Source: Aporrectodea caliginosa | Taxonomy: Eukaryota > Annelida > Clitellata > Crassiclitellata > Lumbricidae | Assembly: GCA_020284085.1 (NCBI GenBank) | Contig: JACEVL010001679.1 | Coordinates: 1-64,000 of the forward strand | Direction of reading: 5' to 3' | DNA: 64,000 bases | Part shown: piece after piece, positions 11,120 through 22,499 of the stretch | How positions within the stretch are numbered: position 1 is the stretch's first letter | How the letters are laid out: the number at the start of each line of letters is the position of its first letter | Notes under the pieces: generated by a model | What the model saw: only the letters and a program-made list of their open reading frames with translations | The model's database searches: none | Told to the model about the DNA's origin: nothing | Position numbers and translations under genes: made by a program

Positions 11120-11305
11120 ATGGGCCTCTGGCGTGGCCTAATATTTCGTAAGCTCATGGGGTTTGCTCGTTCGTTTTTGTATTTGTGCGTCACTAGTTTG
11201 TTAGTAGTAGACCTGCTGGTCCTCTGGCGTGGCGTAAAACCCCGTAAGCTCGTTACAGGGCAGGGCCTCTGGAGTGGCGTAAAACCCCGTAAGCTCACTT
11301 TGTCG
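11120..11305. repeat. Three copies of a ~31-bp CCTCTGGCGTGG motif
   Basis: CCTCTGGCGTGGC followed by TAA..CCCCGTAAGCTC occurs at about 11126, 11221 and 11267. The spacing is irregular (about 95 and 47 bases). Copies two and three are nearly identical; the first is diverged (AATATTTCGTAAGCTC). Confidence 0.8.
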
Positions 11306-11310
11306 GTAGT

Positions 11311-12355
11311 TCTGTTTTGTTCATTTTGTCAGTAGTGGATATCAGTCATTTCCCGCTAGTGAAGGTTTGTAATATTATCTTGCTCAATGCATAAATTAAA
11401 TTATTACGATTCTTGCTGTTATATGGGCTTCTTAAGGGAAGTATACAATGTATACAGACTTTCGAACCCAAGTATGCGTAAATCTGTCCACCTGCTCCAG
11501 TTCCTCCTGCGGGTTAATCCTGATTGTACATTTGGTTTCCGTTGTTGTACATTTGTTCCGTTGGGATTGGTCACAACTACTTTTTGTTGCAAATTTACAC
11601 TCTTGGCCCTGAGGGCGTTTCACATGCTCCAAGACCACTCTAGAATGACTTACAACAATTATGCAGTAGGCCCTACATAATATATCTAACTGAACTTTAT
11701 AACGGTGTAGGATAATGATTTTTATACGTTAAACCTTTCCTGTCCAGTTTTTCTCGAAATTGTTCAGATTAATTTGCATTTATCTTATGCTCTTTGATGC
11801 TAAAATAGCTATACATGTAAGTAAAGATAATATTTTGTGTATTGTCAGAAACCAGGCAGGTACTATCAAATCATATAATCAAACGGAGAGACCTGAGATC
11901 GAAATCCGATAGAACAGATGCACCAAATTCATCTCTTTCGACTCGATTACCGACCGTAGTAGCATGGCTTCTGATTTCTCTGATCTATAGGATTTCGGCC
12001 TAGCTTCTATAATGGATTATGGTCTTTGATTGAAATTTCACTTGAAGCGATCATCGATTGATGTCTTAGAAATCATGACAATGGCGCTATAGAAGTCGTT
12101 AGATTAGATCATCCGGAGTGGCGCTGGTATACTGCAAAGCTATTGCACTTTCGACCATGTTGAAGATATGCATGATTTTAGAAACGCAATATATCTGCCT
12201 TTCATTTCGTGGCTCTTGTTGTTCAGATGAAAGTAAATATCATTGATTATTTTTTTCATGAATGACATGGATGCTAATGAATTGAGATATTGATGCTGAT
12301 ATAAGTTTATATAAGTGTAAATTTATACTTTAGCGGTTAGGTAACCGTAGCATAA
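11311..12355. other. Non-coding stretch, nothing recognised
   Basis: The frames at 11387-11680 and its antisense partner lie in this stretch without any family motif. No repeat structure was seen. Confidence 0.4.
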
Positions 12356-12358
12356 TAG

Positions 12359-13018
12359 TGACCCAGGGAATCAAAACGAGTCGGATGTCGGCAAATTACA
12401 TTGTTAAGAAAACAACAGCAAAATATGAAAAGAGTCATATTTTTCTCATTTTCAGATTTTAATGGAAATGGCCAAAAATGTTTTGTTTACATTTCTGATA
12501 TCTCACATTTAATTAAATTCATTGTTTTAATGTGTATCTTCAGGATTTTGTAAAGGTATTGTTTTAGTTTTTGTGATTGCATTAAAAGTAAGTAAGATCC
12601 AAAATTTTGGTGTGATTGTAAAGCAAAAAACGTGGTCTTTAAAAATATGTAAAATACTCATATTCTACAATTTTCGACATGTGCACCATTTTGATTCCTT
12701 GGGTCAATTATTGACCAAACTTTTTATATCACAACAGTCTAACAACTCTGCTGCCTATTTAAATGATAAAAGCCTGTTCCATCAACTGTGAGATACAGGT
12801 TAGTGCCATTGTCTTCGAATGTATAGAAACGGGACTTAGCTCTGACATAGAAGATTTAATTAAACGAGAGATATCAGAAATGTAGCCTAAACAAAACATA
12901 TTTTTTGCCCATTTCCATTAAAATCTGAAAATGAGCAAAATATGACACTTTTCATATTTTGCTGTTTTCTTAACAATGTAATTTGCCGACATCCGACTCG
13001 TTTTGATTCCCTGGGTTA
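12359..13018. mobile_element. Inverted-repeat element with ~150-bp arms
   Basis: The left arm from ACCCAGGGAATCAAAACGAG through ATTTTAATGGAAATGG is mirrored from 12910 to 13018 (CCATTTCCATTAAAAT ... TTGATTCCCTGGGT). An inner third copy of the end word (TTTTGATTCCTTGGGTCA) lies at about 12690. No target duplication was found and the interior frame (12573-12791) has no recognisable domain. The superfamily is unknown. Confidence 0.7.
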
Positions 13019-13164
13019 CAATTCCGAGTTTAGCGTTGTCCACAAATATTTTGAAGTGCTCTATAATTATATGGTGGAGGTGTTGGATATTTTATTTCGG
13101 AAGGACGTTGCTTTCATTAAGGTGTGGGTCTGTGGTTAAATGCTAAAACCACACTTTAATACAT

Positions 13165-13167
<3 letters not shown>

Positions 13168-13218
<51 letters not shown>
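13168..13218. repeat. (AT)n microsatellite
   Basis: Pure AT dinucleotide run of about 50 bases. Confidence 0.95.
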
Positions 13219-13222
<4 letters not shown>

Positions 13223-13239
13223 TGCATACATATAAATGC

Positions 13240-13500
13240 GAATCAATCAATCAATCTTCAATCAATTTTAATTGATACCAGAAAATTTAACATATCAATT
13301 TTACATGCAAGTTTACAGGCAAGCTCTCCACAGATCCTACGGATTTTTCAGGTTGTTTAAGATTATACAGGGATTCAACAGGCTGACCCAGAGGCGTCCT
13401 GCATAAATAGGGTCGCCTATTAACACAGGTTAAATTTGGATGGCGATCAATGTTTAAAATATAACATTATTCAATACATATGAAAAACTATAGTAAACTG
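13240..13500 (-). mobile_element. LINE 3' UTR fragment with (TTGA)n tail
   Basis: An AATC run at 13241-13255 followed by ATTTTAATTGATACCAGAAA and, near 13380-13430, CCAGAGGCGTCCTGCATAAATAGG-type sequence gives the layout of the LINE ends at 3295 and 47380 (tail, AT-rich UTR, short GGGTCGCC hairpin region). No coding part is left. Confidence 0.5.
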
Positions 13501-14655
13501 AAACAACCTATTACTTAAATTATAGACAAACCGCACATAAAATAAAACTGGAAGGAAGCTTTGAAGATGCGAGCTGCTTATACACACAACGACAACGCAT
13601 ATATGAAATAAGTTTTAGACAAAGCGTATATATAGGCCTACGTGAATGGAAACCAAAGTGAAAATGGAAACCGAAATTGCATAAACGTTCATCATTTTGA
13701 GAATCTAGATAACAGAATATGGTGTGCAAGATATGTAGACAATATCTGCATAGCCAGTGCCCTCTATAAATTATGGCAAAAGAGGAATTAAAATCCACCA
13801 ACATGTACTTATTATTTTTGCACTTTTAGCAGTGTACATAGGCTACATATATATATTTATCACATATGCATATATATATGAAAATAAATGCATATATATT
13901 AGTACAAAAATCGCCCAAGAATGTAAGATCAACCAAAGAAGTGGTTATTATTGTAGCATCCATTTAAAAATTATGATATCAAAGATTAAAAAATTGGTAA
14001 ATGCACTAAATTTTCCTAAATATCTTGACCTTTAATAACTAACACGATGGCGGCTTAAAAATATTTGGAGAGGCATGAACTGTTTGAGAATTTGTTTGCC
14101 GAAGGTATATAGGCATGAAGCATGAGCATATATAATAAGAAATACCCGCAAGCGTCTACTGAGTCATCAATAACAGAAATATGAAGACACAATGCAAAAA
14201 TAATTTAAGTTGCAAACGCTTTCTTTTTATGCTATCAAAAAAGACAACCCAGAAGGGTTCTCCCATTACCACTAAAAGTTACTACAGTTGGCCAGATGAT
14301 TTATGCTTCTTATTTCTTAAATTGTTTTTAAAACGAATATAACCCTGGAAAACAATAGAAAGCAACTTAACCCTCACGAGGCAAGATGGAGGATTTTAGA
14401 CTGGGAGCGATATTAAATTTCGTTGAAAAATTTTCTGAATAATATATTATGTTTTGTCTACAAAACAGTTTCTGTTTCATAAAGGAGCCATGCGTGATGC
14501 CGTGAGATATGAAATATGACATCAATGTTTAACGTCTCAATTGTTTCTCTAAAACTATTTTTCTTAGAAGGATGGTATTGGTGTCAAATTATCTTTTTTC
14601 GGGTAAGAGGAACTCGCACATATTTGTATACCCTCTGTCAATTACTTCTTGCGGA
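13501..14655. other. Non-coding stretch, nothing recognised
   Basis: AT-rich, with short TATATG runs near 13845-13900. Open frames at 13520-13804 and 13757-14035 show no domain. Confidence 0.4.
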
Positions 14656-14662
14656 ACACGTT

Positions 14663-14905
14663 ATGTGACGTCACTCACCGTGACGTTTGAAGTGACCATT
14701 TGTATCTCCACAGCCATAAGTCTTTGAAAGACGATCTTCGTATAATCTCCAGACTAGGGTTTTCGATATACCAAACGAATTCAGAAAGCCCATTTTTTAC
14801 CAAGTGCGGTATTTACGTTCCATGGATCAAGCGTCGTAACTTCACTTACTGTGACGTTTCAAGTGACCATTTATGTCTCCACTGCAGCAATAAGTCTTAG
14901 AAAGA
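14663..14905. repeat. Diverged direct duplication ~170 bp apart
   Basis: CGTGACGTTTGAAGTGACCA ... TCTCCACAGCCATAAGTCTT (from 14679) recurs from about 14849 as TGTGACGTTTCAAGTGACCA ... TCTCCACTGCAGCAATAAGTCTT. This is an old local duplication of at least 60 bases. Confidence 0.7.
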
Positions 14906-15153
14906 GAAGATGCGGCTTTTGGTATAAGGGGGAATTTTCGTTCTTTCGTGAATATATATGCATATAAGCGGGTGCTGAACGCTTATTGCTTTAGAGTAGC
15001 GCTTTATAACTTTGGAGTTTACGATTAGAAAAATGACCTGAGTATCTATACTCTAGAATTTCGGCTACAAAAATTCGAAAGAAACATGCCTGACACTCTT
15101 CGGTAATTACATTCCAGTGAACTACTACAGACCAATTGGCATGTTAATATTAT

Positions 15154-15203
15154 AAATAATAATAATAATAATAACAATAATAATAATAATAATAATAATA
15201 ATA

Positions 15204-15263
<60 letters not shown>

Positions 15264-15287
15264 AGCAACAACAACGACAACAACAAA

Positions 15288-15384
<97 letters not shown>

Positions 15385-15463
15385 TTAATTATAATTTAAC
15401 CGAAACATTGCTAGCATTCGCTTCTCCATAAGTGGACATCCAAAAGTTTCCAATAATTACAAC

Positions 15464-15505
<42 letters not shown>
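15154..15505. repeat. (AAT)n/(ATT)n compound microsatellite
   Basis: Long AAT runs, an inverted ATT block (15203-15262), a CAACAACGAC patch, then AAT again, broken by 90 bases of unique sequence at 15388-15470. The last run abuts a LINE 3' end at 15508, so at least part of the array is the LINE tail or grew from it. Confidence 0.9.
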
Positions 15506-15506
<1 letters not shown>

Positions 15507-15507
15507 G

Positions 15508-16680
15508 CCCAATTTAATGGCGCCGTAACTCAGCAGAAGCCGAAGAAAGGGCGCTGTACATGAGTTCAAAACTCACTGAGAGTCAGATGATGCCTTAGAA
15601 AGAAAAGTCATGAGCTCTGATTTAAATGTCTCCAGAGATGGCGCATTATACACATTGTCATAGAAGACTGTTCCACGCAGTGCTTCCAGCGATTGAGAAA
15701 GAACAGTCGCTACACCTCGTTAAAGACCTGGAACTGGTACATATAGTTGATTTTTCTATGAGGATTGGAGCCGACGTCTGTTCCGGTTGTCTGTTACCCG
15801 AATGCAGAAATCTGAGATGTAGTCTGGCAAAAGATGATGCAGTGCTTTATTAGTTATAAAGCACAGTTTGTAGATAATCCGCTGAGGAACGCACAACCAT
15901 TGGTTGTCGTCCAGCAGATCAGTGACAAGACCCTGCCAATGTATGAGAGTTAAGTACCGATCGCATCCGTTCTATAGCTGACAAGGTGGCAGACCCGCCA
16001 GTAGGCTGTTGCAGTAGTCAACCCTGAAGACAATGAAACTGTTGACCAAGATGACGGCGGTTGAAATTAGAATGAATCTGCGGATGGTTTGATACTGGAC
16101 GCAGTTAGTATTGAATCAGCCTCGAATGAATTGGTTCAGATGGGCCGACATCGTCATACAGCTGCATGTAAAGTGGACTCAAAGGTCGCGGATGGTGTCA
16201 TACATGATCTATAAACTTTTATAATTGTCTTGTGTTGTATTTGGCCATTTCTAAATCGCTTGTCAGAGCATGAGCCTTCCAGAAGCGCTTCCAGTGCGAG
16301 TGACCCCGAGAGAAATGGCAGGAGTAGAGGTGAGAAACTGATGAAGAAACGCTACCAAAGAGGATGGTTGAGCAGACTGTTTGGAGAAGTCCATTCCATA
16401 GAGAGGAACCTGTGCAGGCAAAAGACCTGAATTGAGCCATGGCGGTTCTGGCACGGGGAATAAAGAGGCCAAGTCGGTCAGAGAGTCGAAGAGGACGAAG
16501 CGCATATATAGAGTGGCAGAGAGGGGTCGAAGAATTAGATCGGAAAGATGCTTCCGGTCAAAACCAATTGAGACTTGAGCACTGAAACGAGAATCTTGAA
16601 AAATTTATACGGGCAGAGAGAGGGAGCAAGTGAAGTTGTTCAACCATGAATGTGGAGATATGGGAAAATCGAGGAAGATG
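15508..16680 (-). mobile_element. Decayed L2-like LINE, C-terminal part
   Basis: On the minus strand, 15676 down to 15593 reads VFYDNVYNAPSLETFKSELM then TFLSKA, the final block of L2-like reverse-transcriptase proteins. The 3' end has the stem-loop word GGCGCC...ATGGCGCCGTAAC also seen at 18200-18250 and an (AAT)n tail. Farther right, 15950-16680 keeps only scattered LINE-like words (for example CCAGTAGGCTGTTGCAGTAG, matching 18690-18715). The segment 16230-16680 may be a second LINE fragment. No frame survives. Confidence 0.65.
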
Positions 16681-16693
16681 GGCTATTAGTCTC

Positions 16694-17124
16694 GTATTGT
16701 ATTGTATCTAAAGATTTATTTTTGTATTGTATTGTATTGCATTTGAACACTTGTTATAGCGCCCCAACCAGATTTCCCATTCAGAGGCGCTCCCGACTAC
16801 TGCGCGAACGCTGAATCGGAGTTTCACGCCGAAGCGCATGAGCAATAGCGAGTGAAGGACTTGCCCAGGGTCCTACGCGGCGACTTTGAGGTGGATTCGA
16901 ACCCGCAACCCTCCAGCTGCAAGGCACCGAACATACCCTAAACCACCGCGCCCCAGTTGTATTGTGATGTGTTGTATTGTGTTGTATTGTACTCCACGTT
17001 TATAATGCGACCGAGCCACCCGCAGTAAAGATCCGAGAAATTAATCTCTGATAAACCGACCCGACCGGGAAGCGAACCCAGGGCGCCGGCGTGACGAGCG
17101 GGCTCCAACCCACTCGGCCCTCAG
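16694..17124 (-). mobile_element. Dimeric tRNA-derived SINE, copy 1
   Basis: On the minus strand two tRNA-like heads occur. The first (about 17124-17045) has GAGTGGGTTGGAGCCC and the B-box-like GGGTTCGCTTCCC. The second (about 16955-16880) has GCGGTGGTTTAGGGTATG and GGGTTCGAATCC. Each is followed by a body and a TACAA-rich stretch, so the unit looks like two joined tRNA-SINEs. The end carries the stem-loop GGGAGCGCCTCTGAATGG ... GGGGCGCTATAACAAG shared with the L2-like LINEs, then (TACAA)n. Copy 2 is at 26940-27961. Confidence 0.75.
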
Positions 17125-17129
17125 GATCC

Positions 17130-17400
17130 TTAAATATATAGCGCCTCTCTCAGAATAACTATTCAGAAGCGCTCTCAGCACGAAAACCCCGAGTGAAGAG
17201 GAGATTGCGGACTATATGGAGGCCAACAGGGAGAAAATTACAATAGTCTATTTGAGAGCGGACGAAAGCTTGGACTATTGAGGTAAAGGTCGAGAATGGA
17301 ACAGATCTACGAATGGCCCGGTGACGCTTTAGTCGGGAGTAGGAGTTATAATATCAACAGGTCAACTGGTATACGTAAGAGTTCAAATGACCTTGACTTT
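17130..17400 (-). mobile_element. LINE 3' end fragment with stem-loop
   Basis: The sequence from ATATATAGCGCCTCTCTCAG to GAAGCGCTCTCAGC has the same stem-loop layout as the L2-like LINE ends elsewhere. It is followed rightward by GAGGAGATTGCGGAC and other degraded sequence. No coding block could be read. Confidence 0.5.
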
Positions 17401-17777
17401 CCCTGGTTAGTCGCTTGTAGAAAGTTTGCCGCACTTGTTTTTCTATGAATCACAACATACCATTGTTAATCTAATTTTTAGGTGTTGTAATTCAATCACA
17501 AAACAAAAATCAGAATCACAAGTCTGACGCTGAGAAACCAAAGGTCAACCGTACTGGTAGTGGTGAAGAGCATGCCATGGTCGTACAATGTTGAGTTACT
17601 TGAGAATATACCACTGTTAGATTGTCCGACCTCAAAATCTATAAAATAGACATCAAGAGCACCATTTCTCACTTTCAGGACCTGCAAAGCCAAAGGTGAA
17701 ACATAACAAGTCAAGCTGGTGATTTGCGCTTAGCATTTGAGTAACGCATTATCTATTTTGATTTTATTATTATAAGG
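17401..17777. other. Non-coding stretch, nothing recognised
   Basis: Unique-looking sequence up to the left tip of the foldback element. Confidence 0.4.
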
Positions 17778-18161
17778 GGTGTCACGACATTTCGTCTACC
17801 GACATTTCGTCTACGACACTTCGTCTACAGACACTTCGTCTACCGACATTTCGTCTACAAAGTTATTTGATATTGTCAATTTAAAATGGAAGCTGGATTG
17901 ATGAAAAAAAAACTGTTTCCCTAAATGGAAGTGGGATTGATGAAAACATTCCTGTGTTGAAATAGAAGCTGGATTGATCGAAATAATTTTTCCCGTAAAT
18001 ATAAGCTGGAAATCAACCTGGATGCATGGATGAAAATAAGTTTCCATTCAATAGAAGCTGGATTGATGAAAATAATCTTGTCAGTAATTAGAAGCTGGAT
18101 TCCTGAGAATATATAGCACGTTTTAGCGAAACTATAAGAAAGAGGCCTCTGTTGATTAGCT

Positions 18162-18163
<2 letters not shown>

Positions 18164-18194
<31 letters not shown>

Positions 18195-19276
18195 GTGACA
18201 ATTTATATGGCGCCGTAACACAGCCATGCCGTTACAAGGGCGCCTCACAGTCAACTAACAGCAGGGTAGGCCTTACAGAACAAATAAGTCTTGAGTCCAG
18301 ATTTGAAGGAGTCGACTGCATGTGTTAGCCGCTCGCAGGGCAGGAGGAAGGCCGTTCCAGCATCTGGGGCCGGCCGCCGAGAAAGCGCGATCGCCAAAAC
18401 GGGTTTTCATCCGTTTTACGCGAAGATCGCTTTTCTCGAGCGATCTGAGTCGCAACCCGGAGGCGGAAGAATGCGTCCCGATGCAGTAATCGCGCAAATA
18501 CTCAGGAGCGGCCCCATGAAGCGACTTGTACACCAACAAACAGATTTTGAATTCAATACGCAGAGAGACTGGCAGCCAGTGCAGAACATCACGGAGGAGC
18601 GGCGTGACATGATCATATTTCCTCCGGTTGCATAGCAGCAGCGTTGAGGACGGACTGCAGGCAATCCAGGAGACACTTGGGCGCACCGACCAGTAGGCTG
18701 TTGCAGCGGTCAACCTGAGAGGTGACAAAGGCGGCAACGGCCGCTCTCGCAGCCTCGAAAGGCAATGACCTGATGCAGCCTCTCAGGAGACGGAGCTGAC
18801 GAAAGCAGCAGCCAACGATTCGCGCCACATGACTTCTCATGGACAGGTCTGATTCTAGCGTGACGCCGAGATCGCGGACGACGGTCACAGGTCGGATCGC
18901 GGACCCGCAGACATTCAGTTCGCCAGTGTCAAGATGAGGGCACCGTCTGCTGGTCGCGCACCATAAGAAATCCGTCTTCTCGGGGTTCAGACGGAGTCTG
19001 TTAGATCGCATCCACTCCGCGATCCGCTCAACGCCCAACTCCATCCTTCGCCGCTGCTGTTCATCAGTTGACGGTCGGCCCCACGTGTAGAGCTGGGAGT
19101 CATCGGCGTAGAAATGAGATGACAAGCCGAGACTGGCGGCAAGCTCACCGACGTCGGCCGTGTAGAGCAGGAACAGCAGCGGTCCGAGCACAGAGCCTTG
19201 AGGGACACCGCAGACGAGAGAGCGAACGGATGATAGGACTCCATCGTAGAGCACTGTCTGTCTACGACCGCTCAGG
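18164..19276 (-). mobile_element. 5'-truncated L2-like LINE inserted in the left arm
   Basis: The insertion interrupts the arm between GTAAT and GGATACAG. GTAAT occurs on both sides as a 5-bp target duplication, and the right arm shows the uninterrupted sequence GTAATGGATACAGATAC. The 3' end (left) has a (TAA)n tail and the stem-loop GGCGCCCTTGTAAC...GTTACGGCGCC. The 5' end (right) is cut inside the reverse-transcriptase domain, as usual for LINE insertions. Confidence 0.85.
18273..19276 (-). pseudogene. L2-like LINE reverse transcriptase, C-terminal half, frameshifted
   Basis: The frame 19276-18613 starts with LSGRRQTVLYDG and shows [17 protein letters not shown], the catalytic FYADDSQLY box, LNPEKTDFLW and VRDLGVTLESDLSM, then SQVDRCNSLLVGAPK. 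A frameshift near 18613-18650 moves into the 18273-18737 frame with YDHVTPLLRDVLHWLPVSLR, FKICLLVYKSLHG, APEYLRDY, GDRAFSAAGPRCWNGLP and the C-terminal block. These blocks in this order fit the L2 clade. N-terminal endonuclease and the first RT motifs are missing through 5' truncation. Relatively few lesions imply a fairly recent insertion. Confidence 0.85.
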
Positions 19277-19474
19277 TAATGGATACAGATACACTTGTAG
19301 ATGAAATGTCGTTAGACGAAGTGTCTGTAGACGAAGTGTCGTAGACGAAATGTCGGTAGACGGTGCTCGCGATATCTTTTCGGCTTTAAAAAAACTAAAA
19401 ACAAGTCTCCACTGCGGTATTTAAATTCTATGAAATGTTACAGACCAATTGACCTGCTCATGCTCATATTATAG

Positions 19475-19932
<458 letters not shown>

Positions 19933-20603
19933 GGCACCTCAGGTTGTCGTGTCGAGTTCGGAATCTTTTCCGTCTAATGCCCACGTCGTTCGACCTTTCT
20001 CGTCTCGCGGAGGGTTTCAATTGGCTATTACAAACGATGCACTGTCACTGCGGAACGATGACACGAAGAACTTCTCGACTTCTTTTCATTAACAACGACA
20101 AATCAATCTCTCCACCGCAAGAACAGTTACATAGTAGCAATGGTTCCGCGACAACTCGTCTGCAGACTTTTCGTCTACGACGCTTCGTCCACAGAGACTT
20201 CATATATATTCATTCGTCTTCCGACATTTTGTCTACAACTGTATCTGTATCCATTACGGCTAATAAACAGGTCGCTTTCTTATAGTTTCGCTAAAACGTT
20301 CTATACTTTCTCAGGAATCCAGCTTCTAATTAGGGCCTACTGAAAAGATTAGTTTCATCAATCCAGCTTCTGTTGAATGGAAACTTAGTTTCATCCATGC
20401 ATCCAGCGTGGTATCCAGCTTCTATTTACGGGGAAAATTATTTCGATCAATTCAGCTTCTATTTCAACACAGCAATGTTTTCATCAATCCCACTTTCATA
20501 TAGGGAAACAGTTTTTTCACCAATCCATGCAGCTTCCATTTTAAAGTGACAATATCAAATAACTTTGTAGACGAAATGTCGGTAGACGAATTGACGTGAC
20601 ACC

Positions 20604-20862
20604 GTAGCAATCGCCTCTCTTCTCTTTCTTTTTCATCTCTCTCTCTTTCGTCGTCGTCTTCTTCTTCTTCTTCTTGGAGCCCTGTTTACACCCTGCTGGA
20701 TAGGCAACTTAAACCAAGTCTCCGGGGACAGCACTAACTAAACCATAGGGGGGGACGTCACTTGATAAATATAGCAAGTGGACATCACTTAACAAAGAGC
20801 AAGGGGGACATCTGCCATGGGGACATTACTAAAGATATAGCAGGGGGGGACATCACTAGAGA
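20604..20862. repeat. Degenerate GGGGGACATCACTT motif repeats
   Basis: The words GGGGACGTCACTTGATAA, GTGGACATCACTTAACAA, GGGGACATCTGCC, GGGGACATTACTAAAGATAT and GGGGACATCACTAGAGATA follow each other at about 25-40-base spacing. Two more occur beyond the next element, at about 22088-22118 (GGGGACATTGCTTAAGATAT). The insertion at 20865 therefore split one motif array. Confidence 0.75.
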
Positions 20863-20864
20863 TA

Positions 20865-21993
20865 TGGGTATATTTCACAACCGGAGGAAAATTCAGAAAT
20901 AGAATTAAAGAAAAAAAGTCATTAAAAATAAAAACATTCTTACACAAATATTTACATGGCAGTGCTGAAGCATATTTAATATTGAGCAGAGCTTAAATTT
21001 GACAGATTTGGCCTAATTCTTCATTTAATTTTTTACTGTTTGAAAAACATACAACTTTGATTCTTAAATATTTACAACTCCGTTACTTAATGAATACACT
21101 GTACAATATACCGCCACTATTTATAATAATTATTGATTAATTAGTATCAAGTGTGCACTAAATTATTACACAGCAACCTAAATTATTATGACGATAAATT
21201 ATCTACATGTACCATTAAATAAATTCATTTTAATAGAAAAATAAAGTAACGGAGTTGTAAAATATTCATAGTTAGGTCTCCACACTGACCGGACGAGTTA
21301 AGATACAAAAAATAGTTAGTTCATAGTGGCCAGGTTGTTAGTTTCAATATTAGTTTTGAAAGAAAAAAATTATATATATACACAAAATGCAATAATTACG
21401 GTCACGGAGTTGTAAATCTTTTTTATACTATAACATTGCCGGATACATTTACCAAAATTGTCAACAGAAGCAAACATCCATATTGATTTTTTTGTAAAAT
21501 TAATGCAGACATGTTCCCTGCTATCGAATATGTCAATTCAAACATTTTGAGTTTTCAATTTATTCCACAGAAGGCAGAAACCCATTCGTAACGGAGTTGT
21601 AAGCAATATTTGAAGACAGAGGGTTTAATTTATTTTTTAATTATTTAGTTTGTTAATAAGGTAATTAAAATCATATGGAGCAATGGATATATGTAAGTTA
21701 TTGATCTAAAAATTATAACACATCAGTTCAGCGCTTCAACTGTTACCCTAACGTAACGTTGAATTGACGCACCATTAGAAACGACAATGCAATTCGGGTT
21801 AAAATTGGACTTTATAATTTTTTTCTCATACTAATCATCTAAATAATATAACAGAAATAATTTTGTGTTACTAACTTATGCCCTATGATGTATTTAAAAC
21901 GTATAAATTATAATTTACACTTTGTGTAAGCCGCCCAAATTAAGGAGATGACGGAAATTTGTCTAATTTGCCTTCGGTTGTGAAATATACCCA
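20865..21993. mobile_element. TGGGTATATTTCACAACCGG family, copy 1
   Basis: The ends TGGGTATATTTCACAACCG are inverted and TA lies on both sides. The 1129-bp interior is non-coding. Four copies of the motif ACGGAGTTGTAA lie at 21072-21086 (inverted), 21245-21260, 21401-21415 and 21588-21602, at 156-187-base spacing. The structure fits a non-autonomous Tc1/mariner-type element (TA target), but no known family was recognised. Confidence 0.8.
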
Positions 21994-21997
21994 TATT

Positions 21998-22140
21998 ATT
22001 ATTATTACAGTAGTTTTATATAGCGCCCTTCAAGACAGTCTACTCAGGAGCGCTCCCAGCCCAACCTCGGTCAAACAGGACAGTATATAGCAAAGGGGGA
22101 CATTGCTTAAGATATAGCAAAGTTCAGTCAAAATTATTTC
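21998..22140 (-). mobile_element. Short LINE 3' end with stem-loop
   Basis: Reading TATAGCGCCCTTCAAG...CTACTCAGGAGCGCTCC, this is the L2-like 3' stem-loop in minus orientation with an ATT tail at its left. Only about 70 bases are recognisable, followed by the GGGGGACAT motif. Confidence 0.6.
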
Positions 22141-22299
22141 CTATTGCCATGTCAAACCCGCCACAGTACCGCGAAATGAGAGTTCCAAAACTGTGATCCT
22201 GAACATTTGATAGGTAACAATTTCATTTTAAAATGTGCCACCCAAATTATATATATTATACAATGTTCTCGTGTTATAACTATGCTATGTGTATAGCTA

Positions 22300-22499
22300 G
22301 TCGCTAATCGATTAGACAAGCAGCCAGTTATAATTAGCAAATTTCAGTAGCTAATTCTTATTGTAATCGATTAGCAATTTAACTAATCGATTAGCTGTTT
22401 GTCTAAGTTTGTCTAATTCTAATTCTAATCGATAAGTAAATTTCAGCAGCTCATTCTAATTCTAATCAATTAGCAATTTAACTGATCGTGCCCATCTCT
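22300..22499. mobile_element. hAT-like terminus with subterminal AATCGATTAG repeats
   Basis: Reverse-complemented, the right edge begins CAGAGATGGGCACGATCAG, a classical hAT terminus. Inside it the word AATCGATTAG or a close variant occurs five to six times in both orientations. The opposite end was not found, so this may be a truncated copy. Confidence 0.6.
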
